This document shows, piece after piece, positions 22,103-32,391 of a DNA stretch of 42,644 bases. The stretch is from Actinomycetota bacterium. Lineage in GTDB: Bacteria; Actinomycetota; Actinomycetes; S36-B12; UBA5976. How positions within the stretch are numbered: the first letter of the stretch is position 1; every line of letters starts with the position of its first letter. The translations under genes were made by a program, and so were the position numbers. Where the stretch lies: assembly GCA_027730605.1 (NCBI GenBank), contig JAQCGN010000003.1, positions 1 through 42,644 of the forward strand. Direction: 5' to 3'. The notes under the pieces are model-generated. The model saw nothing but the letters and a program-made list of their open reading frames with translations, was not told where the DNA came from and did not search any database.

Positions 22103-22708
22103 TTAATTAACAATTGAGACTGATTTTGCCATCTGCACAAAATACTCGTGCACTCGGTTGTCCTTGGTAAGTTCAGGGTGAAAAGCGGTAGCTAAAAGAG
22201 AGCCTTGTCTAACCATGACTGGGTGCTCTTCCAGTTTTTCTGTTTTGAAGCTCGCAAGAACTTCAACATTATTCCCCACTCTTTCAACCCATGGGGCTCT
22301 AATAAATACGGCTCGAAGTGGTTCTTGAAAATCTTTTATTTGAATATCTGTTTCAAAAGAATCAACTTGTCTTCCAAAAGCATTTCTTCGTACCGTGATA
22401 TCTAAACCACCAATTGTTTCTTGATCAGCTTTACCGTCAAGAATTTCATCAGCTAACATAATCATTCCTGCACATGAACCATAAACAGCAAAGCCTTCTT
22501 TAACAAAAGCTCTTAATGGTTCAAGTAATCCAAATCTTTGGGCCAACATACTAATTGTGGTTGATTCACCACCTGGAATTATTAATGCATTTACAGTTTT
22601 GAGTTCTTCAGGACTTCTAACTTTTTGTACTGCAACATTTAATGAGTTCAAAGAGTTAATGTGTTCTCGGACATCTCCTTGAATTGCTAAAACGCCAACC
22701 CTTAACAC
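22103..22708 (-). CDS. pdxT: Pyridoxal 5'-phosphate synthase glutaminase subunit
   Basis: 201 aa; [43 protein letters not shown]. Confidence 0.97.
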   Translation of the reverse strand: MLRVGVLAIQGDVREHINSLNSLNVAVQKVRSPEELKTVNALIIPGGESTTISMLAQRFGLLEPLRAFVKEGFAVYGSCAGMIMLADEILDGKADQETIGGLDITVRRNAFGRQVDSFETDIQIKDFQEPLRAVFIRAPWVERVGNNVEVLASFKTEKLEEHPVMVRQGSLLATAFHPELTKDNRVHEYFVQMAKSVSIVN

Positions 22709-22716
22709 GACCTAGC

Positions 22717-23613
22717 TCACCAGCCGCGTCCGGCAAACCTTTCAGAATCTGGCAATGTATCAATATTTATTCCCACCATTGCTTCACCTAAAGATCTTGA
22801 AACTCTGGCAATAACTGATGGGTCATCAAAATTAGTTGTGGCTTCAACGATTGCTTTTGCTCTTTGGGCAGGATCTCCTGATTTAAAAATACCTGAACCA
22901 ACAAATACTCCATCTGCTCCTAATTGCATCATTAATGCAGCATCTGCAGGTGTGGCAATTCCACCGGCTGTAAATAAGACAACTGGAAGTTTGCCAAGTT
23001 GTGCAACTTGGGCCACTAATTCATATGGTGCTTGTAAATTCTTTGCAGCTGTATATAACTCTTCTTTGTCCATGCCTTGCAATCTTGCAATATCGCCACG
23101 AATTGTTCGCATGTGTCTTACCGCTTCAACAACGTTTCCTGTTCCGGCTTCACCTTTGGAACGAATCATTGCCGCACCTTCATTAATTCGTCTTAATGCT
23201 TCACCTAAGTTTGTGGCACCGCACACAAATGGCACAGTGAATTGTCTTTTATCAATATGGTTTGCTTCATCAGCTGGTGTTAAAACTTCTGATTCATCTA
23301 TATAGTCAACACCTAAACTTTGTAAAACTTGTGCTTCGACAATGTGGCCAATTCTTGCTTTAGCCATTACCGGAATAGAAACTGTATTAATAATTTCATC
23401 AATCATGTCCGGATCACTCATTCGAGCAACTCCGCCATCCTTGCGAATATCTGCAGGAACTCTTTCTAATGCCATAACTGCAACTGCACCAGCGTCTTCA
23501 GCAATTCTTGCTTGCTTTGCATCGATGACGTCCATTATGACGCCACCTTTGAGCATTTCTGCCATGCCTTGTTTAACTCTTGGTGTACCAGTGCTGTTGT
23601 TTTGGTTTGACAC
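22717..23613 (-). CDS. pdxS: Pyridoxal 5'-phosphate synthase lyase subunit
   Basis: 298 aa; [46 protein letters not shown]. Confidence 0.98.
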   Translation of the reverse strand: MSNQNNSTGTPRVKQGMAEMLKGGVIMDVIDAKQARIAEDAGAVAVMALERVPADIRKDGGVARMSDPDMIDEIINTVSIPVMAKARIGHIVEAQVLQSLGVDYIDESEVLTPADEANHIDKRQFTVPFVCGATNLGEALRRINEGAAMIRSKGEAGTGNVVEAVRHMRTIRGDIARLQGMDKEELYTAAKNLQAPYELVAQVAQLGKLPVVLFTAGGIATPADAALMMQLGADGVFVGSGIFKSGDPAQRAKAIVEATTNFDDPSVIARVSRSLGEAMVGINIDTLPDSERFAGRGW

Positions 23614-23648
23614 GATTTCCTTTTGTTAAAAAATTTCTGGGTTACCTA

Positions 23649-23676
23649 ATTCTAGCCCAAGTCAGAAAAGCCTCAA
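23649..23676 (-). promoter_or_regulatory. Candidate promoter for pdxS-pdxT
   Basis: Minus strand TTGAGG-16 nt-TAGAAT upstream of pdxS; not experimentally supported. Confidence 0.35.
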
Positions 23677-23703
23677 CTTAAGTATTGGGCTTATTGCAAA
23701 TAC

Positions 23704-24249
23704 TTAGCAATACTCCAAACCCTGAGGAATTTGGTCATCAAAATCAATCACCATGGGCATACTGGCTCGACCAAAAAGCCTGAATGTTCGTACTATCCAT
23801 CGACGCCTTACCTTGATGGCATTTTTTGCAGCATCGTTATGAAAAGTCAAAGCATATTGCACACGTCTTGTAGCCCCAGCTGTTTCTTGGATTAAATTCT
23901 TATGCTCTGGATATTTACTTATGTCAAAAGTCTTATCGAATAGTTCGCATAGAGTTTTCGTTACTTCACTTTCAATAAGCCATTCATTTACTGTATGTAC
24001 TTCTAATGATTCTTCACTTATTGATGCATGAATAGCATTTGATAATCGATTTCTTAAGTTTGAATCTAGTTTTTCAATCCCAGCGATATCAGAACAAATG
24101 GCTGAGCGAAGGGCAAGTTGTCGACCTAGAGCATTTCTGGCATTTTCAACTTTTAAATGCAGTCGATCTAATCTTCCCGCAACATTTGATAGATAAATTG
24201 CGAAAAGAATTAATCCAATAACTAGAACTATCCAACTACTAATTTGCAC
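23704..24249 (-). CDS. Conserved actinobacterial membrane protein, LemA-like N-terminus
   Basis: 181 aa; one N-terminal TM helix, then AGRLDRLHLKVENARNALGRQLALRSAI; downstream of pimA. Confidence 0.6.
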   Translation of the reverse strand: MQISSWIVLVIGLILFAIYLSNVAGRLDRLHLKVENARNALGRQLALRSAICSDIAGIEKLDSNLRNRLSNAIHASISEESLEVHTVNEWLIESEVTKTLCELFDKTFDISKYPEHKNLIQETAGATRRVQYALTFHNDAAKNAIKVRRRWIVRTFRLFGRASMPMVIDFDDQIPQGLEYC

Positions 24250-24253
24250 GTTT

Positions 24254-25459
24254 CTATTCTGTCAGAAACGAGTCTTTTACCCTTCTTCGGTCAAGCCGGC
24301 CGGTTTTAGTAAGTCGACCATATAGTTGGCCTCTGAAATCTTCTCTAACATTTCGTCCCTCCACACTTTTAACCGATTCATAAACATCAAGAATCTGTCT
24401 GACTATTAATGTCCAATCAAATTGATTAGCTCTGTCAATTCCTGCCTGGGTCAATAATTCTCGTCTGTTTTTGTCTTTTAATAATTCAATTAGCGAACTA
24501 GCTAGTTGTTCTGAATCATTTGTGTTAAATAGTTGACCATAATTTCCATCATCTAGCACTCTTTTGAAGGCGGGTAAATCAGAAGCAAGAACAGGTGTTC
24601 CAGTAGCCATTGCTTCTAGTAGCACTATGCCAAATGATTCACCACCCAAATTTGGGGCAACATAAATGGTTGCTGATGCAAAACATGATGATTTTACATC
24701 ACTTGACACAAAACCCTTAAATTCAATCTGTGAATGATATTTAATATTTATTTGTTTTAAAATATCTTTTACATCACCTGGTCCTACTAGTAAGAGTTTT
24801 AAATCTGGAAACTGATCAAAAACCTTAGGCATGGCATTGAGTAAAACTTGTACTCCTTTTCTAGGTTCATCTAGTCGACCTACAAATAAGACTGTTTTTT
24901 GTTTATCAAAATCTGGTAAAGGTTTTGCGTCCTTAAAGTTTTTAACTCTCACTCCATTTGGGATTACAATTGCATCTCCCCCATAGTAATCAATCATGGT
25001 TTTTTTGGCTTCTTCACTAACTGCAATTCGTGCAATAACTTTTTCCATCATTGGTTGAAGTAGAAACTGCATATTTCTAACCGCATACATGGACTCATTG
25101 GAACTGTGGTGTGTTCCAACTATGGGGCCACGTGCAGACCAGGCGGCAATAATTGAAGGACTAGGACTATTTGGTTCGTGTAAATGTAAAATGTCAAACT
25201 GGCCTTGTCTTAACCAATTTCTGGTTCTAGTAAAAGCAGCAGGATCAAATTTAATTCTGGCAATAGATCCGTTATAAGGAAGTGCAATTGTGCTTCCGGC
25301 ATTTGTGGCATAACTCGGTAAAGCAGATTCATCACTAGTTGGGGTTAAAACATTTACATAATGTCCAAGCTCTAGTAAAGATTCTGAAAGATCTTGAATA
25401 TGTTGTTTCACTCCACCTGGAACAGACCAGTCATAGGGACAAACGATTCCAATTCTCAA
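24254..25459 (-). CDS. pimA: GT4 glycosyltransferase, phosphatidylinositol mannosyltransferase PimA-like
   Basis: 401 aa; RIGIVCPYDWSVPGGVKQHIQDL, HLHEPNSPS, FVGRLDEPRKGVQVLL, GESFGIVLLEAMATGTPVLAS; next to acyltransferase and PIP synthase genes. Confidence 0.9.
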   Translation of the reverse strand: MRIGIVCPYDWSVPGGVKQHIQDLSESLLELGHYVNVLTPTSDESALPSYATNAGSTIALPYNGSIARIKFDPAAFTRTRNWLRQGQFDILHLHEPNSPSPSIIAAWSARGPIVGTHHSSNESMYAVRNMQFLLQPMMEKVIARIAVSEEAKKTMIDYYGGDAIVIPNGVRVKNFKDAKPLPDFDKQKTVLFVGRLDEPRKGVQVLLNAMPKVFDQFPDLKLLLVGPGDVKDILKQINIKYHSQIEFKGFVSSDVKSSCFASATIYVAPNLGGESFGIVLLEAMATGTPVLASDLPAFKRVLDDGNYGQLFNTNDSEQLASSLIELLKDKNRRELLTQAGIDRANQFDWTLIVRQILDVYESVKSVEGRNVREDFRGQLYGRLTKTGRLDRRRVKDSFLTE

Positions 25460-25461
25460 AA

Positions 25462-26373
25462 CTATTTCACTAATCCCTGATTAACTCTTTTTGATGGTAA
25501 AACATGTTTCCAAACCCTTTGGAGCATGTGCCAATCTTGCGGATACTTTTTAACTTCTCTTTCAAATACTGTGGCAATTTCTTGAGTCATTTCTTTGACT
25601 TGTATCTCTTTAGTTGATCCCATACTCCTTGTTACAGGTGGATGAAATTCCATTATCAGTTTGTCACCTCTGTAATAGGAAGACAACGGTAAAACCTGTC
25701 CATCTAAGGCAAGTGCTAGTGCTACTGGTCCTACTGGAAAAGAAGCCATGGCTGATCCGTATCTAACTTCAATACCATTTTTTGTAATATCTCTATCAGC
25801 CACTAGGGCAACCATTTGTCCTTCGTTTGCTCTTCTTAAGAGTTTCATGAAAATATCTGTTTCACCACTGGTTGGAATAACTTCAATTCCAAGGTCATTT
25901 CTAAATTTCACAAATTTTTTGTACACAGACTCAGGTTTTAATCTTTCCACCACTGTGGTGATCGGACCGTAATTTGTGGTGTACCAGTAACCAGCAGCAT
26001 CCCAGTTTCCCATGTGTGCAGTTGCTGTAATTAATGGTTTCTGGGTAGCAAGGGCTCTTTCTAAGTTATCTATACCTAAACACTCAACATATTGGGAGAG
26101 ATTTTCTTTCTTCCAAGTAGGCATTCGAAAAGCATCTTCCCAGTATCGTAAGTAACTTCTCATTCCTTCTTTAACAAGTTTTTCCAGCTCAATTGACTCA
26201 ATATCTATTCCTAACATAAAACTTAAGTTTGCTCTTAGCTGTTGGACTCCTTTGATGTCTTTTTGGTACGCAAAATCAGCGATTTTTATAAAAAGTTTAC
26301 GAGAAAGTCTTTTGGGAAGTCTTTTGACAATGGCCCAACCTACTTGATACCCAATATCTGCTGGTGTGATCAT
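25462..26373 (-). CDS. Phosphatidylinositol mannoside acyltransferase (LpxL/HtrB superfamily)
   Basis: 303 aa; TATAHMGNWDAAGYWY, ALVADRDITKNGIEVRYG, KYPQDWHMLQRVW; operon with pimA and pgsA. Confidence 0.88.
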   Translation of the reverse strand: MITPADIGYQVGWAIVKRLPKRLSRKLFIKIADFAYQKDIKGVQQLRANLSFMLGIDIESIELEKLVKEGMRSYLRYWEDAFRMPTWKKENLSQYVECLGIDNLERALATQKPLITATAHMGNWDAAGYWYTTNYGPITTVVERLKPESVYKKFVKFRNDLGIEVIPTSGETDIFMKLLRRANEGQMVALVADRDITKNGIEVRYGSAMASFPVGPVALALALDGQVLPLSSYYRGDKLIMEFHPPVTRSMGSTKEIQVKEMTQEIATVFEREVKKYPQDWHMLQRVWKHVLPSKRVNQGLVK

Positions 26374-26979
26374 TTAAAGATTTTTGTTTTGTTTAAAGAC
26401 AAAATTCATTCTTTGAAGAACTGTTATAACACTCACAATAGTTAGTATCCAAATCGATATTTCTAATCCTTGATTAAAACCCACTCCTGCCAGAAGTGTT
26501 CCCGCAATAATAATTATTATTCTTTCGGGCCTTTCTGCAATACCGGTGTCACATTTGAAACCTAAACTTTCAGCACGAGCTTTTGTGTAGGAAACAATTT
26601 CACATGCCACCAGTGAAATTAAACTCAACACAAATAACACCCGTAAGTCATTTTGAGCAAAATAAAAAGCCAGGCTTCCTAAAACAACCCCATCAGCAAT
26701 CCGATCTAAAACTGAATCAAAGAATGCACCCCATTTAGAGTTTCGATTTAACAGCCTGGCAAGTGTGCCATCAACTGCGTCTAATCCCACAAATAGCGCA
26801 AAGAGCAAAGATCCTGTCAAAAATTGGCCTTTCGAAAAATAAACCAATGAAACCACTGAAACACCAATGGTGCCAATAAGTGTTATTAGATCTGGAGTTA
26901 GGCCAATTTTAAGAAAAATTTTGGCAAATGGGGTAGCAATCGTTGTTCCAACACTTCTTGCTTTTGCATTTCCAAGCAT
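26374..26979 (-). CDS. pgsA: CDP-alcohol phosphatidyltransferase, probable phosphatidylinositol phosphate synthase
   Basis: 201 aa; motif DAVDGTLARLLNRNSKWGAFFDSVLDR (DxxDGxxARx8GxxxDxxxD). Confidence 0.9.
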   Translation of the reverse strand: MLGNAKARSVGTTIATPFAKIFLKIGLTPDLITLIGTIGVSVVSLVYFSKGQFLTGSLLFALFVGLDAVDGTLARLLNRNSKWGAFFDSVLDRIADGVVLGSLAFYFAQNDLRVLFVLSLISLVACEIVSYTKARAESLGFKCDTGIAERPERIIIIIAGTLLAGVGFNQGLEISIWILTIVSVITVLQRMNFVFKQNKNL

Positions 26980-27503
26980 TATTCAATCCAAGCTTTTGCT
27001 AATAAAATTTGTGTGTCTTTTAGCAATTGTGGGATTGATTTAGCTCTGCCAATAATGGGCATAAAATTGGTGTCCCCACCCCAGCGCGGAACAATATGTT
27101 GATGCAAATGATCAGCCACACTTGTTCCTGCAACAGAACCTTGATTCATGCCAATATTGAATCCTTGTGCACCACTTGCTTTTCTTAAAACCAACATTGC
27201 TTTACGAGTAATTTCTTGCATTTCATTTGATTCTTCATCGGTGATAGAAGTAAAGTCTGCAAAATGTCTAAAGGGTGCAACTAGGAGATGGCCTGCGTTA
27301 TAGGGATAAAGATTTAGTACCACATAATTTAATTTACCTTTAAAAACAACTAAAGAATCCTCTTCTGAAACCTTTGGTGCTGAACAAAAAGGACACTCTT
27401 GTTCAACTGTGCCATCACTTCTTACATCATGTAAATACTGTCCACGGTGAGGTGTCCAAAGCCTGATCCAGGCATCAGGTAAACCAGTTTCTGGAGTTGT
27501 CAT
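26979..27503 (-). CDS. HIT family protein
   Basis: 174 aa; CPFC, LNLYPYNAGHLLVAPFRH, GTSVADHLHQHIVPRW. Confidence 0.94.
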   Translation of the reverse strand: MTTPETGLPDAWIRLWTPHRGQYLHDVRSDGTVEQECPFCSAPKVSEEDSLVVFKGKLNYVVLNLYPYNAGHLLVAPFRHFADFTSITDEESNEMQEITRKAMLVLRKASGAQGFNIGMNQGSVAGTSVADHLHQHIVPRWGGDTNFMPIIGRAKSIPQLLKDTQILLAKAWIE

Positions 27504-29492
27504 CTAAACCTGAATTCTTTTATCGATAGCATCAACAATTCGTTTTATGGCATCAGTAACAGAAACACCATTTTCTTGTGTTGCATCTCTAAATCTAAAC
27601 GAAACAGCTTGTGCCCCAACATCTTGATCCCCGGCAATTAACATGAAAGGCACTTTTTGGGTTTGGGCATTTCTAATCTTCTTTTGCATACGCTCATCAC
27701 TGGAATCAATTTCAACTCGAACACCTTTTAGCTTTAATTTATCGGCTATTTCTTTTAGATAAGAAATATGATCATCGGTGATAGGAATACAAACTACTTG
27801 CACGGGTGAAAGCCAAGGTGGAAATGCACCAGCATAATGCTCCAGTAACACACCAAAGAATCTTTCAATTGAACCAAATAGGGCACGATGAATCATCACT
27901 GGTCTTTTAACGGAACCATCTTTATCTTTATATTCTAGTTCAAACTTTTGTGGTAGTTGAAAATCAAGTTGAATGGTGCTCATTTGCCAAGTTCTACCTA
28001 ACGCATCTTTTACTTGCACTGAAATTTTTGGGCCATAAAAAGCAGCTCCACCTTCATCCATTATCAATGGAATATTTTGTGCAGCAGCAGCTTGTTTTAA
28101 AATCTCGGTGGCCTGATTCCATTCGGCATCTGTGCCCACAGATTTATCGGAATTCTTGGTGGATAATTCAAGATAGAAATCTGTTAACCCATAGTCTTTG
28201 AGCAAGTTCAACACAAATTTCAGTAAATTATCTAATTCTTCTCCCAAGTTTTCTAACGTGGTGTAAATGTGTGCATCATCTTGGGTCATGCCCCGAACTC
28301 GGGTCAAACCATGAATTACCCCTGACTTTTCGTAACGGTAAACACTTCCGAATTCAAAAAATCTTAAAGGTAAATCTCGATAGGACTTAGGAGTTGATTT
28401 GTATATCAGGTTATGAAATGGGCAATTCATGGGTTTTAAGTAATAATTTTGTGCCGGTTTTCTAACTGATCCATCCGGGTTTAGTTCAGCGTCAAGTTGC
28501 ATTGGTGGAAACATACCTTCCTTGTACCACTCAAGATGGCCTGATGTTTCAAATAAAGCTGATTTAGTTATGTGTGGAGAATAAACAAATTCGTAACCAG
28601 ATTCTTCATGACGTTTACGGGAGTAATCTTCCATTACTTTTCTAATTACCCCACCCTTGGGATGAAATACAGCTAAACCAGAACCGATCTCATCTGGAAA
28701 TGAAAATAGGTCTAATTCCACACCAAGTTTTCGGTGATCTCTTTTCTCAGCTTCTTCTAGCACCATTAAGTACTTACTTAAATCTTCTTTTGAAGCCCAA
28801 GCGGTGCCATAAATTCTTTGTAATTGAGGATTTTTTTCATCACTTCGCCAATAAACACCAGCAGTTCTCATTAACTTGAATGCGTTTATATATTTTGTTG
28901 ATGGCACATGAGGTCCTCGACATAGGTCTGACCAAACAGTTGCACCACTTCTAAAATCGATATTGTCATAGATAGTTAATTCATTGCCCCCCACTTCCAT
29001 TACTTCATCAAGTGGGTTTCCTTTGATTCCAATTAATTCAATCTTGTATGGCTCATGTGCTAATTCCTGTCTTAAAGACTTTTCATCACTTACTCGTCGG
29101 GAAAATCGTTGCCCCCCTTTAATAATGTTTTTCATGGTTGTTTCAATTTTTTGTAAGTCCTCAGGGGTGAAATTTTGTTTCACATCAAAGTCGTAATAGA
29201 AACCATCTTTGATAGGTGGTCCTATTCCTAATTTGGTTTGGGGACTAATTTTTTGCACAGCTTGAGCCAAAATGTGAGCAGTGCTATGGCGAATTACTGC
29301 TAGACCTTCTTCTGAATTTGCTAATACTCCAACAACTTCATCACCTGCTTTAAGTGGTGTGGCTAAATCTCTTAATTCACCATTAATCTTGGCCGCCACA
29401 ACTTCTTTAGTGTCTTTGTAATAATCAATAGCATTAGTACTACTGGTGGCATTTTGTTCTTTGCCCTCAATTTTTACTTTAAAATCACTCAC
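27504..29492 (-). CDS. thrS: Threonyl-tRNA synthetase
   Basis: 662 aa; TGS domain, [57 protein letters not shown]. Confidence 0.99.
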   Translation of the reverse strand: MSDFKVKIEGKEQNATSSTNAIDYYKDTKEVVAAKINGELRDLATPLKAGDEVVGVLANSEEGLAVIRHSTAHILAQAVQKISPQTKLGIGPPIKDGFYYDFDVKQNFTPEDLQKIETTMKNIIKGGQRFSRRVSDEKSLRQELAHEPYKIELIGIKGNPLDEVMEVGGNELTIYDNIDFRSGATVWSDLCRGPHVPSTKYINAFKLMRTAGVYWRSDEKNPQLQRIYGTAWASKEDLSKYLMVLEEAEKRDHRKLGVELDLFSFPDEIGSGLAVFHPKGGVIRKVMEDYSRKRHEESGYEFVYSPHITKSALFETSGHLEWYKEGMFPPMQLDAELNPDGSVRKPAQNYYLKPMNCPFHNLIYKSTPKSYRDLPLRFFEFGSVYRYEKSGVIHGLTRVRGMTQDDAHIYTTLENLGEELDNLLKFVLNLLKDYGLTDFYLELSTKNSDKSVGTDAEWNQATEILKQAAAAQNIPLIMDEGGAAFYGPKISVQVKDALGRTWQMSTIQLDFQLPQKFELEYKDKDGSVKRPVMIHRALFGSIERFFGVLLEHYAGAFPPWLSPVQVVCIPITDDHISYLKEIADKLKLKGVRVEIDSSDERMQKKIRNAQTQKVPFMLIAGDQDVGAQAVSFRFRDATQENGVSVTDAIKRIVDAIDKRIQV

Positions 29493-29504
29493 AATAGTTG
29501 AATC

Positions 29505-30410
29505 CTATTCAAATCTTTGTCGTAGTTTTGTGACTGGAAGAACTGATCTACCACCATTACCACTAACTTTTGTAAGCTCAATTAGTCCTGAACCACAAAT
29601 AACAGTTGGCACTCCATTAGTTATTTTCCAAATTTTACCCGGAGTTCTGTTGATAATGCGGGGATTTTCTTTACTAACTTTTCCATCAAAGACTCGGACT
29701 TCTTCCCCATTTAAAACACTGCACGCTCCCACGTAGGGATAACTTGAGGCATGAATATGTCTTAGCACTACTTCAGATGGCTTTGACCAATCAATGTCAA
29801 AATCTTTTTCATCTCGCCACAAACTATAGGTGGCAGACTTATGATTTTGTGCTTTTCCAATCACTTTGCCTTTTTTTACAATCTGGGCAAAAGTTTTCTT
29901 CAATAATTTTTCGTTCAACACACAAATAATATTTATGGCATCTTCAAGTCTCATCGGATATTTGATTGCTTTTGATTCCTGAGCAATTATTGGTCCAGAA
30001 TCCATTTCAGTGGAGGCTATTAAAGCAGTTGAGCCAATTTTTGAATCACCATTTATCAAAGCTGTGAGCAAGGGATTCCAGCCCCGATATTTTGGTAAAA
30101 GTGAATCATGAAGCACAATTACTTGTTGATAATTGGCATCAATCATTTTTTTCCAACCAACAGCAAGGGCTAATTCTGATATTTGAGCCGGGTCTTTGGT
30201 GGATGTTCTGATACCAAAACTTTCAAATAATTTTGTAATTTTTTCAATTGGGTCATCAACTGTTCCCGTATCAGGGGCAATTATCACAGATCCAACAGAT
30301 TCTTTGAAAAAAGAGGTGATGAATTTAGCAGCAGCCAAGCCTTTTACCCCGCACAAGTAAATATCAACTTTTACATTCTTCACAGGATCGATACTACCCT
30401 TAGGGTCCAA
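29505..30410 (-). CDS. Formyltransferase-fold protein (Fmt / sugar N-formyltransferase-like), function uncertain
   Basis: 301 aa; VIVLHDSLLPKYRGWNPLLTALINGDSKIGSTALIASTEMDSGPII plus C-terminal WRDEKDFDIDWSKP. Confidence 0.75.
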   Translation of the reverse strand: MDPKGSIDPVKNVKVDIYLCGVKGLAAAKFITSFFKESVGSVIIAPDTGTVDDPIEKITKLFESFGIRTSTKDPAQISELALAVGWKKMIDANYQQVIVLHDSLLPKYRGWNPLLTALINGDSKIGSTALIASTEMDSGPIIAQESKAIKYPMRLEDAINIICVLNEKLLKKTFAQIVKKGKVIGKAQNHKSATYSLWRDEKDFDIDWSKPSEVVLRHIHASSYPYVGACSVLNGEEVRVFDGKVSKENPRIINRTPGKIWKITNGVPTVICGSGLIELTKVSGNGGRSVLPVTKLRQRFE

Positions 30411-30436
30411 TTATTCATTGGTTTGCAATGAATGCT

Positions 30437-30790
30437 TTACTCCTTAAAGTTCGACCAAACCCACCAGCTAGACAAAACACCGACTGCCATGACGCCAAGA
30501 AAGAATAAATAAATCCATACAGGTTTCTTACCCGTCAATTTTGCTTTTTCTAACTTCAGTCTCAGTGGGGCTAGAAACCTACTTGCCCATGTAAATTCTG
30601 TTGCCAATATAAATAGTCCAATAAATATTGTTAGCCAACCAGGTCCTGGTAAAACTAGTAAAACAAGACCCACTCCGATAAGAAAAAAACCTGCAAAAAA
30701 TACGGCACTTCGCCATGCCACATCAGCGATTCTATTTGCCCGAATGCGTGCACGGATTATTTTGATGGGACTAGTGTGACGTTCATTCAT
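30437..30790 (-). CDS. TIGR02611/PGPGW family transmembrane protein
   Basis: 117 aa; two TM segments and VLPGPGWLTIFIGLFILATEFTWA. Confidence 0.85.
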   Translation of the reverse strand: MNERHTSPIKIIRARIRANRIADVAWRSAVFFAGFFLIGVGLVLLVLPGPGWLTIFIGLFILATEFTWASRFLAPLRLKLEKAKLTGKKPVWIYLFFLGVMAVGVLSSWWVWSNFKE

Positions 30791-30817
30791 ATTTATAGAT
30801 TAAATGAATAAAGTTTA

Positions 30818-31918
30818 TTAAACATCATTGGGTTCGAATTTAGGCTGAGCTTTACTTGCCACATTAAATAATGTAGCGCATTTGAGTTCAGTTTCCTGCC
30901 ATTCGGAAACAGGATCAGACCCCCAGGTGATACCAGCACCTGTTCCAAACAGAAGTTTTTCCTGGTCTTTCCAAAAGGTTCGAATTCCTACAGCTATTTT
31001 CGCGGTGTTGTTTTTGGTATTAATCCAGCCAATAGCACCACAATATGGTCCTCTGTCACTTTTTTCAAACTTCTTGATTAATTTCAAGGCACTTAACTTA
31101 GGTGCCCCACTAACAGACCCTGGTGGAAACGTGGCACCAAAAATCTCAACCCAAGAGGTGTTTGCTTTTAGTTCACCTTGCACGGTTGATACCAAATGAA
31201 CTAGTCCTGGATGATTTTGAATCTCCAGTAAACTTGGCACCTCCACACTTCCAGTGGTGCAAACTCTTGATAAATCATTTCTCACTAAATCCACAATCAT
31301 GACATTTTCTGCCCTATCTTTATCAGTTAAATCTGTTGCAATTTTTCCTGTGCCCTTTATAGGACTTGAAACTATGGTTTGATTGTTTCTTTCTAAAAAC
31401 AACTCAGGTGAGGCAGATACCAAGGACACATCTTTAGTCAATCTTTCATGAGCTTCTTTTTTCACACTTATGACACACGAATAAGGGGCAGGATTTTGGC
31501 TTGTGAGCAGATTTGCCAGACCTTCAATATCAAATCCTTCTTTTCTTATTTTTGTTGTTAAGACTCGACAAATATTTGCCTGATAAACATCTCCTTGCGC
31601 AATGTGTTGTCTTAACCCCTCCACAGCTGTTTCGTATTCTGTTTTTGACATAGAAGATGTCCAACTATCAGGATCTACACCTTGCCAGTCACCACTAAAT
31701 TCTTCGGTGATTTCTATTTCCTTTTCAAACTTAAGTAATAACCAAGCACCTTCAAAGCTGCCAATTATTGCCCAGATTCCTGGTTCGTTTAATCGATTTA
31801 AATCAATTGCCACATCTTGCAAACCAACAAGTCTCTTACTGCCAAATTGTGCATAGGCAAGTTCTTGGGCCTGGTTTTTAATGTCCACCATATGTTGAGA
31901 CATTACCTGCGTTATCAC
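30818..31918 (-). CDS. pabB: Chorismate-binding protein, aminodeoxychorismate synthase component I-like
   Basis: 366 aa; GDVYQANICR, SPIKGTGKI, DLVRNDLSRVC, TFPPGSVSGAPKLSALKLI, FGTGAGITWGSDPVSEWQET. Confidence 0.9.
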   Translation of the reverse strand: MITQVMSQHMVDIKNQAQELAYAQFGSKRLVGLQDVAIDLNRLNEPGIWAIIGSFEGAWLLLKFEKEIEITEEFSGDWQGVDPDSWTSSMSKTEYETAVEGLRQHIAQGDVYQANICRVLTTKIRKEGFDIEGLANLLTSQNPAPYSCVISVKKEAHERLTKDVSLVSASPELFLERNNQTIVSSPIKGTGKIATDLTDKDRAENVMIVDLVRNDLSRVCTTGSVEVPSLLEIQNHPGLVHLVSTVQGELKANTSWVEIFGATFPPGSVSGAPKLSALKLIKKFEKSDRGPYCGAIGWINTKNNTAKIAVGIRTFWKDQEKLLFGTGAGITWGSDPVSEWQETELKCATLFNVASKAQPKFEPNDV

Positions 31919-32017
31919 TGTTTAGATACTCGACTGAACCCAACGGTGTAACCCTCGGGTATCTTGAACAGGTACAAATAGTCAAAATCCATATTTCCTA
32001 ATTTTGTCTATTTATTC

Positions 32018-32090
32018 GCGGACGTGGCGCAGTTGGTAGCGCATAACCTTGCCAAGGTTAGGGTCGCGGGTTCGAATCCCGTCGTCCGCT
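32018..32090 (+). tRNA. tRNA-Gly (GCC)
   Basis: Acceptor GCGGACG/CGTCCGC, anticodon stem-loop taacc-ttGCCaa-ggtta, T-arm gcggg-ttcgaat-cccgt; no encoded CCA. Confidence 0.96.
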
Positions 32091-32092
32091 CG

Positions 32093-32121
32093 GAAATTTA
32101 AAATATTTTATTTTAAATTTC
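32093..32121. repeat. Perfect AT-rich inverted repeat between tRNA genes
   Basis: gAAATTTAAAATA-TTT-TATTTTAAATTTc: 13-bp arms around a 3-nt loop. Confidence 0.85.
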
Positions 32122-32127
32122 TTTATT

Positions 32128-32198
32128 GGTGGAGTGGCCGAGAGGCGAGGCAGCGGCCTGCAAAGCCGCGTACACGGGTTCAAATCCCGTCTCCACCT
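32128..32198 (+). tRNA. tRNA-Cys (GCA)
   Basis: Acceptor GGTGGAG/CTCCACC, anticodon loop ctGCAaa, T-arm acggg-ttcaaat-cccgt. Confidence 0.95.
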
Positions 32199-32223
32199 CG
32201 AGACAATAAAACTTAATAGTTAC

Positions 32224-32297
32224 GGTCGGTTAGCTCAGTTGGTTAGAGCGCATCCTTGACATGGATGAGGTCGGAGGTTCGAGTCCTCTATCGACCA
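32224..32297 (+). tRNA. tRNA-Val (GAC)
   Basis: Acceptor GGTCGGT/ATCGACC, anticodon stem-loop catcc-ttGACat-ggatg, T-arm gttcgag loop. Confidence 0.95.
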
Positions 32298-32362
32298 CTT
32301 TATTTATTTGGTTCACATAGTGAAACCCTTGTAAGTGTTCGAGCATAATTTTTATAAATTTG

Positions 32363-32391
32363 TTGACGTCTCATCTCTTTGTGTTTAAAGT
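32363..32391 (+). promoter_or_regulatory. Candidate sigma70-type promoter for the formate dehydrogenase gene
   Basis: TTGACG (32363-32368), 17-nt spacer, TAAAGT (32386-32391); lies upstream of the RBS-supported ATG at 32420. Confidence 0.5.

Noticed and set aside
22838-23305. 155-aa plus-strand ORF opposite pdxS
   Set aside because: Fully antisense to a strongly supported conserved gene; no RBS or recognisable domain. Other long shadow ORFs (787-1143, 4916-5212, 30882-31199, 13035-13331) were rejected for the same reason.
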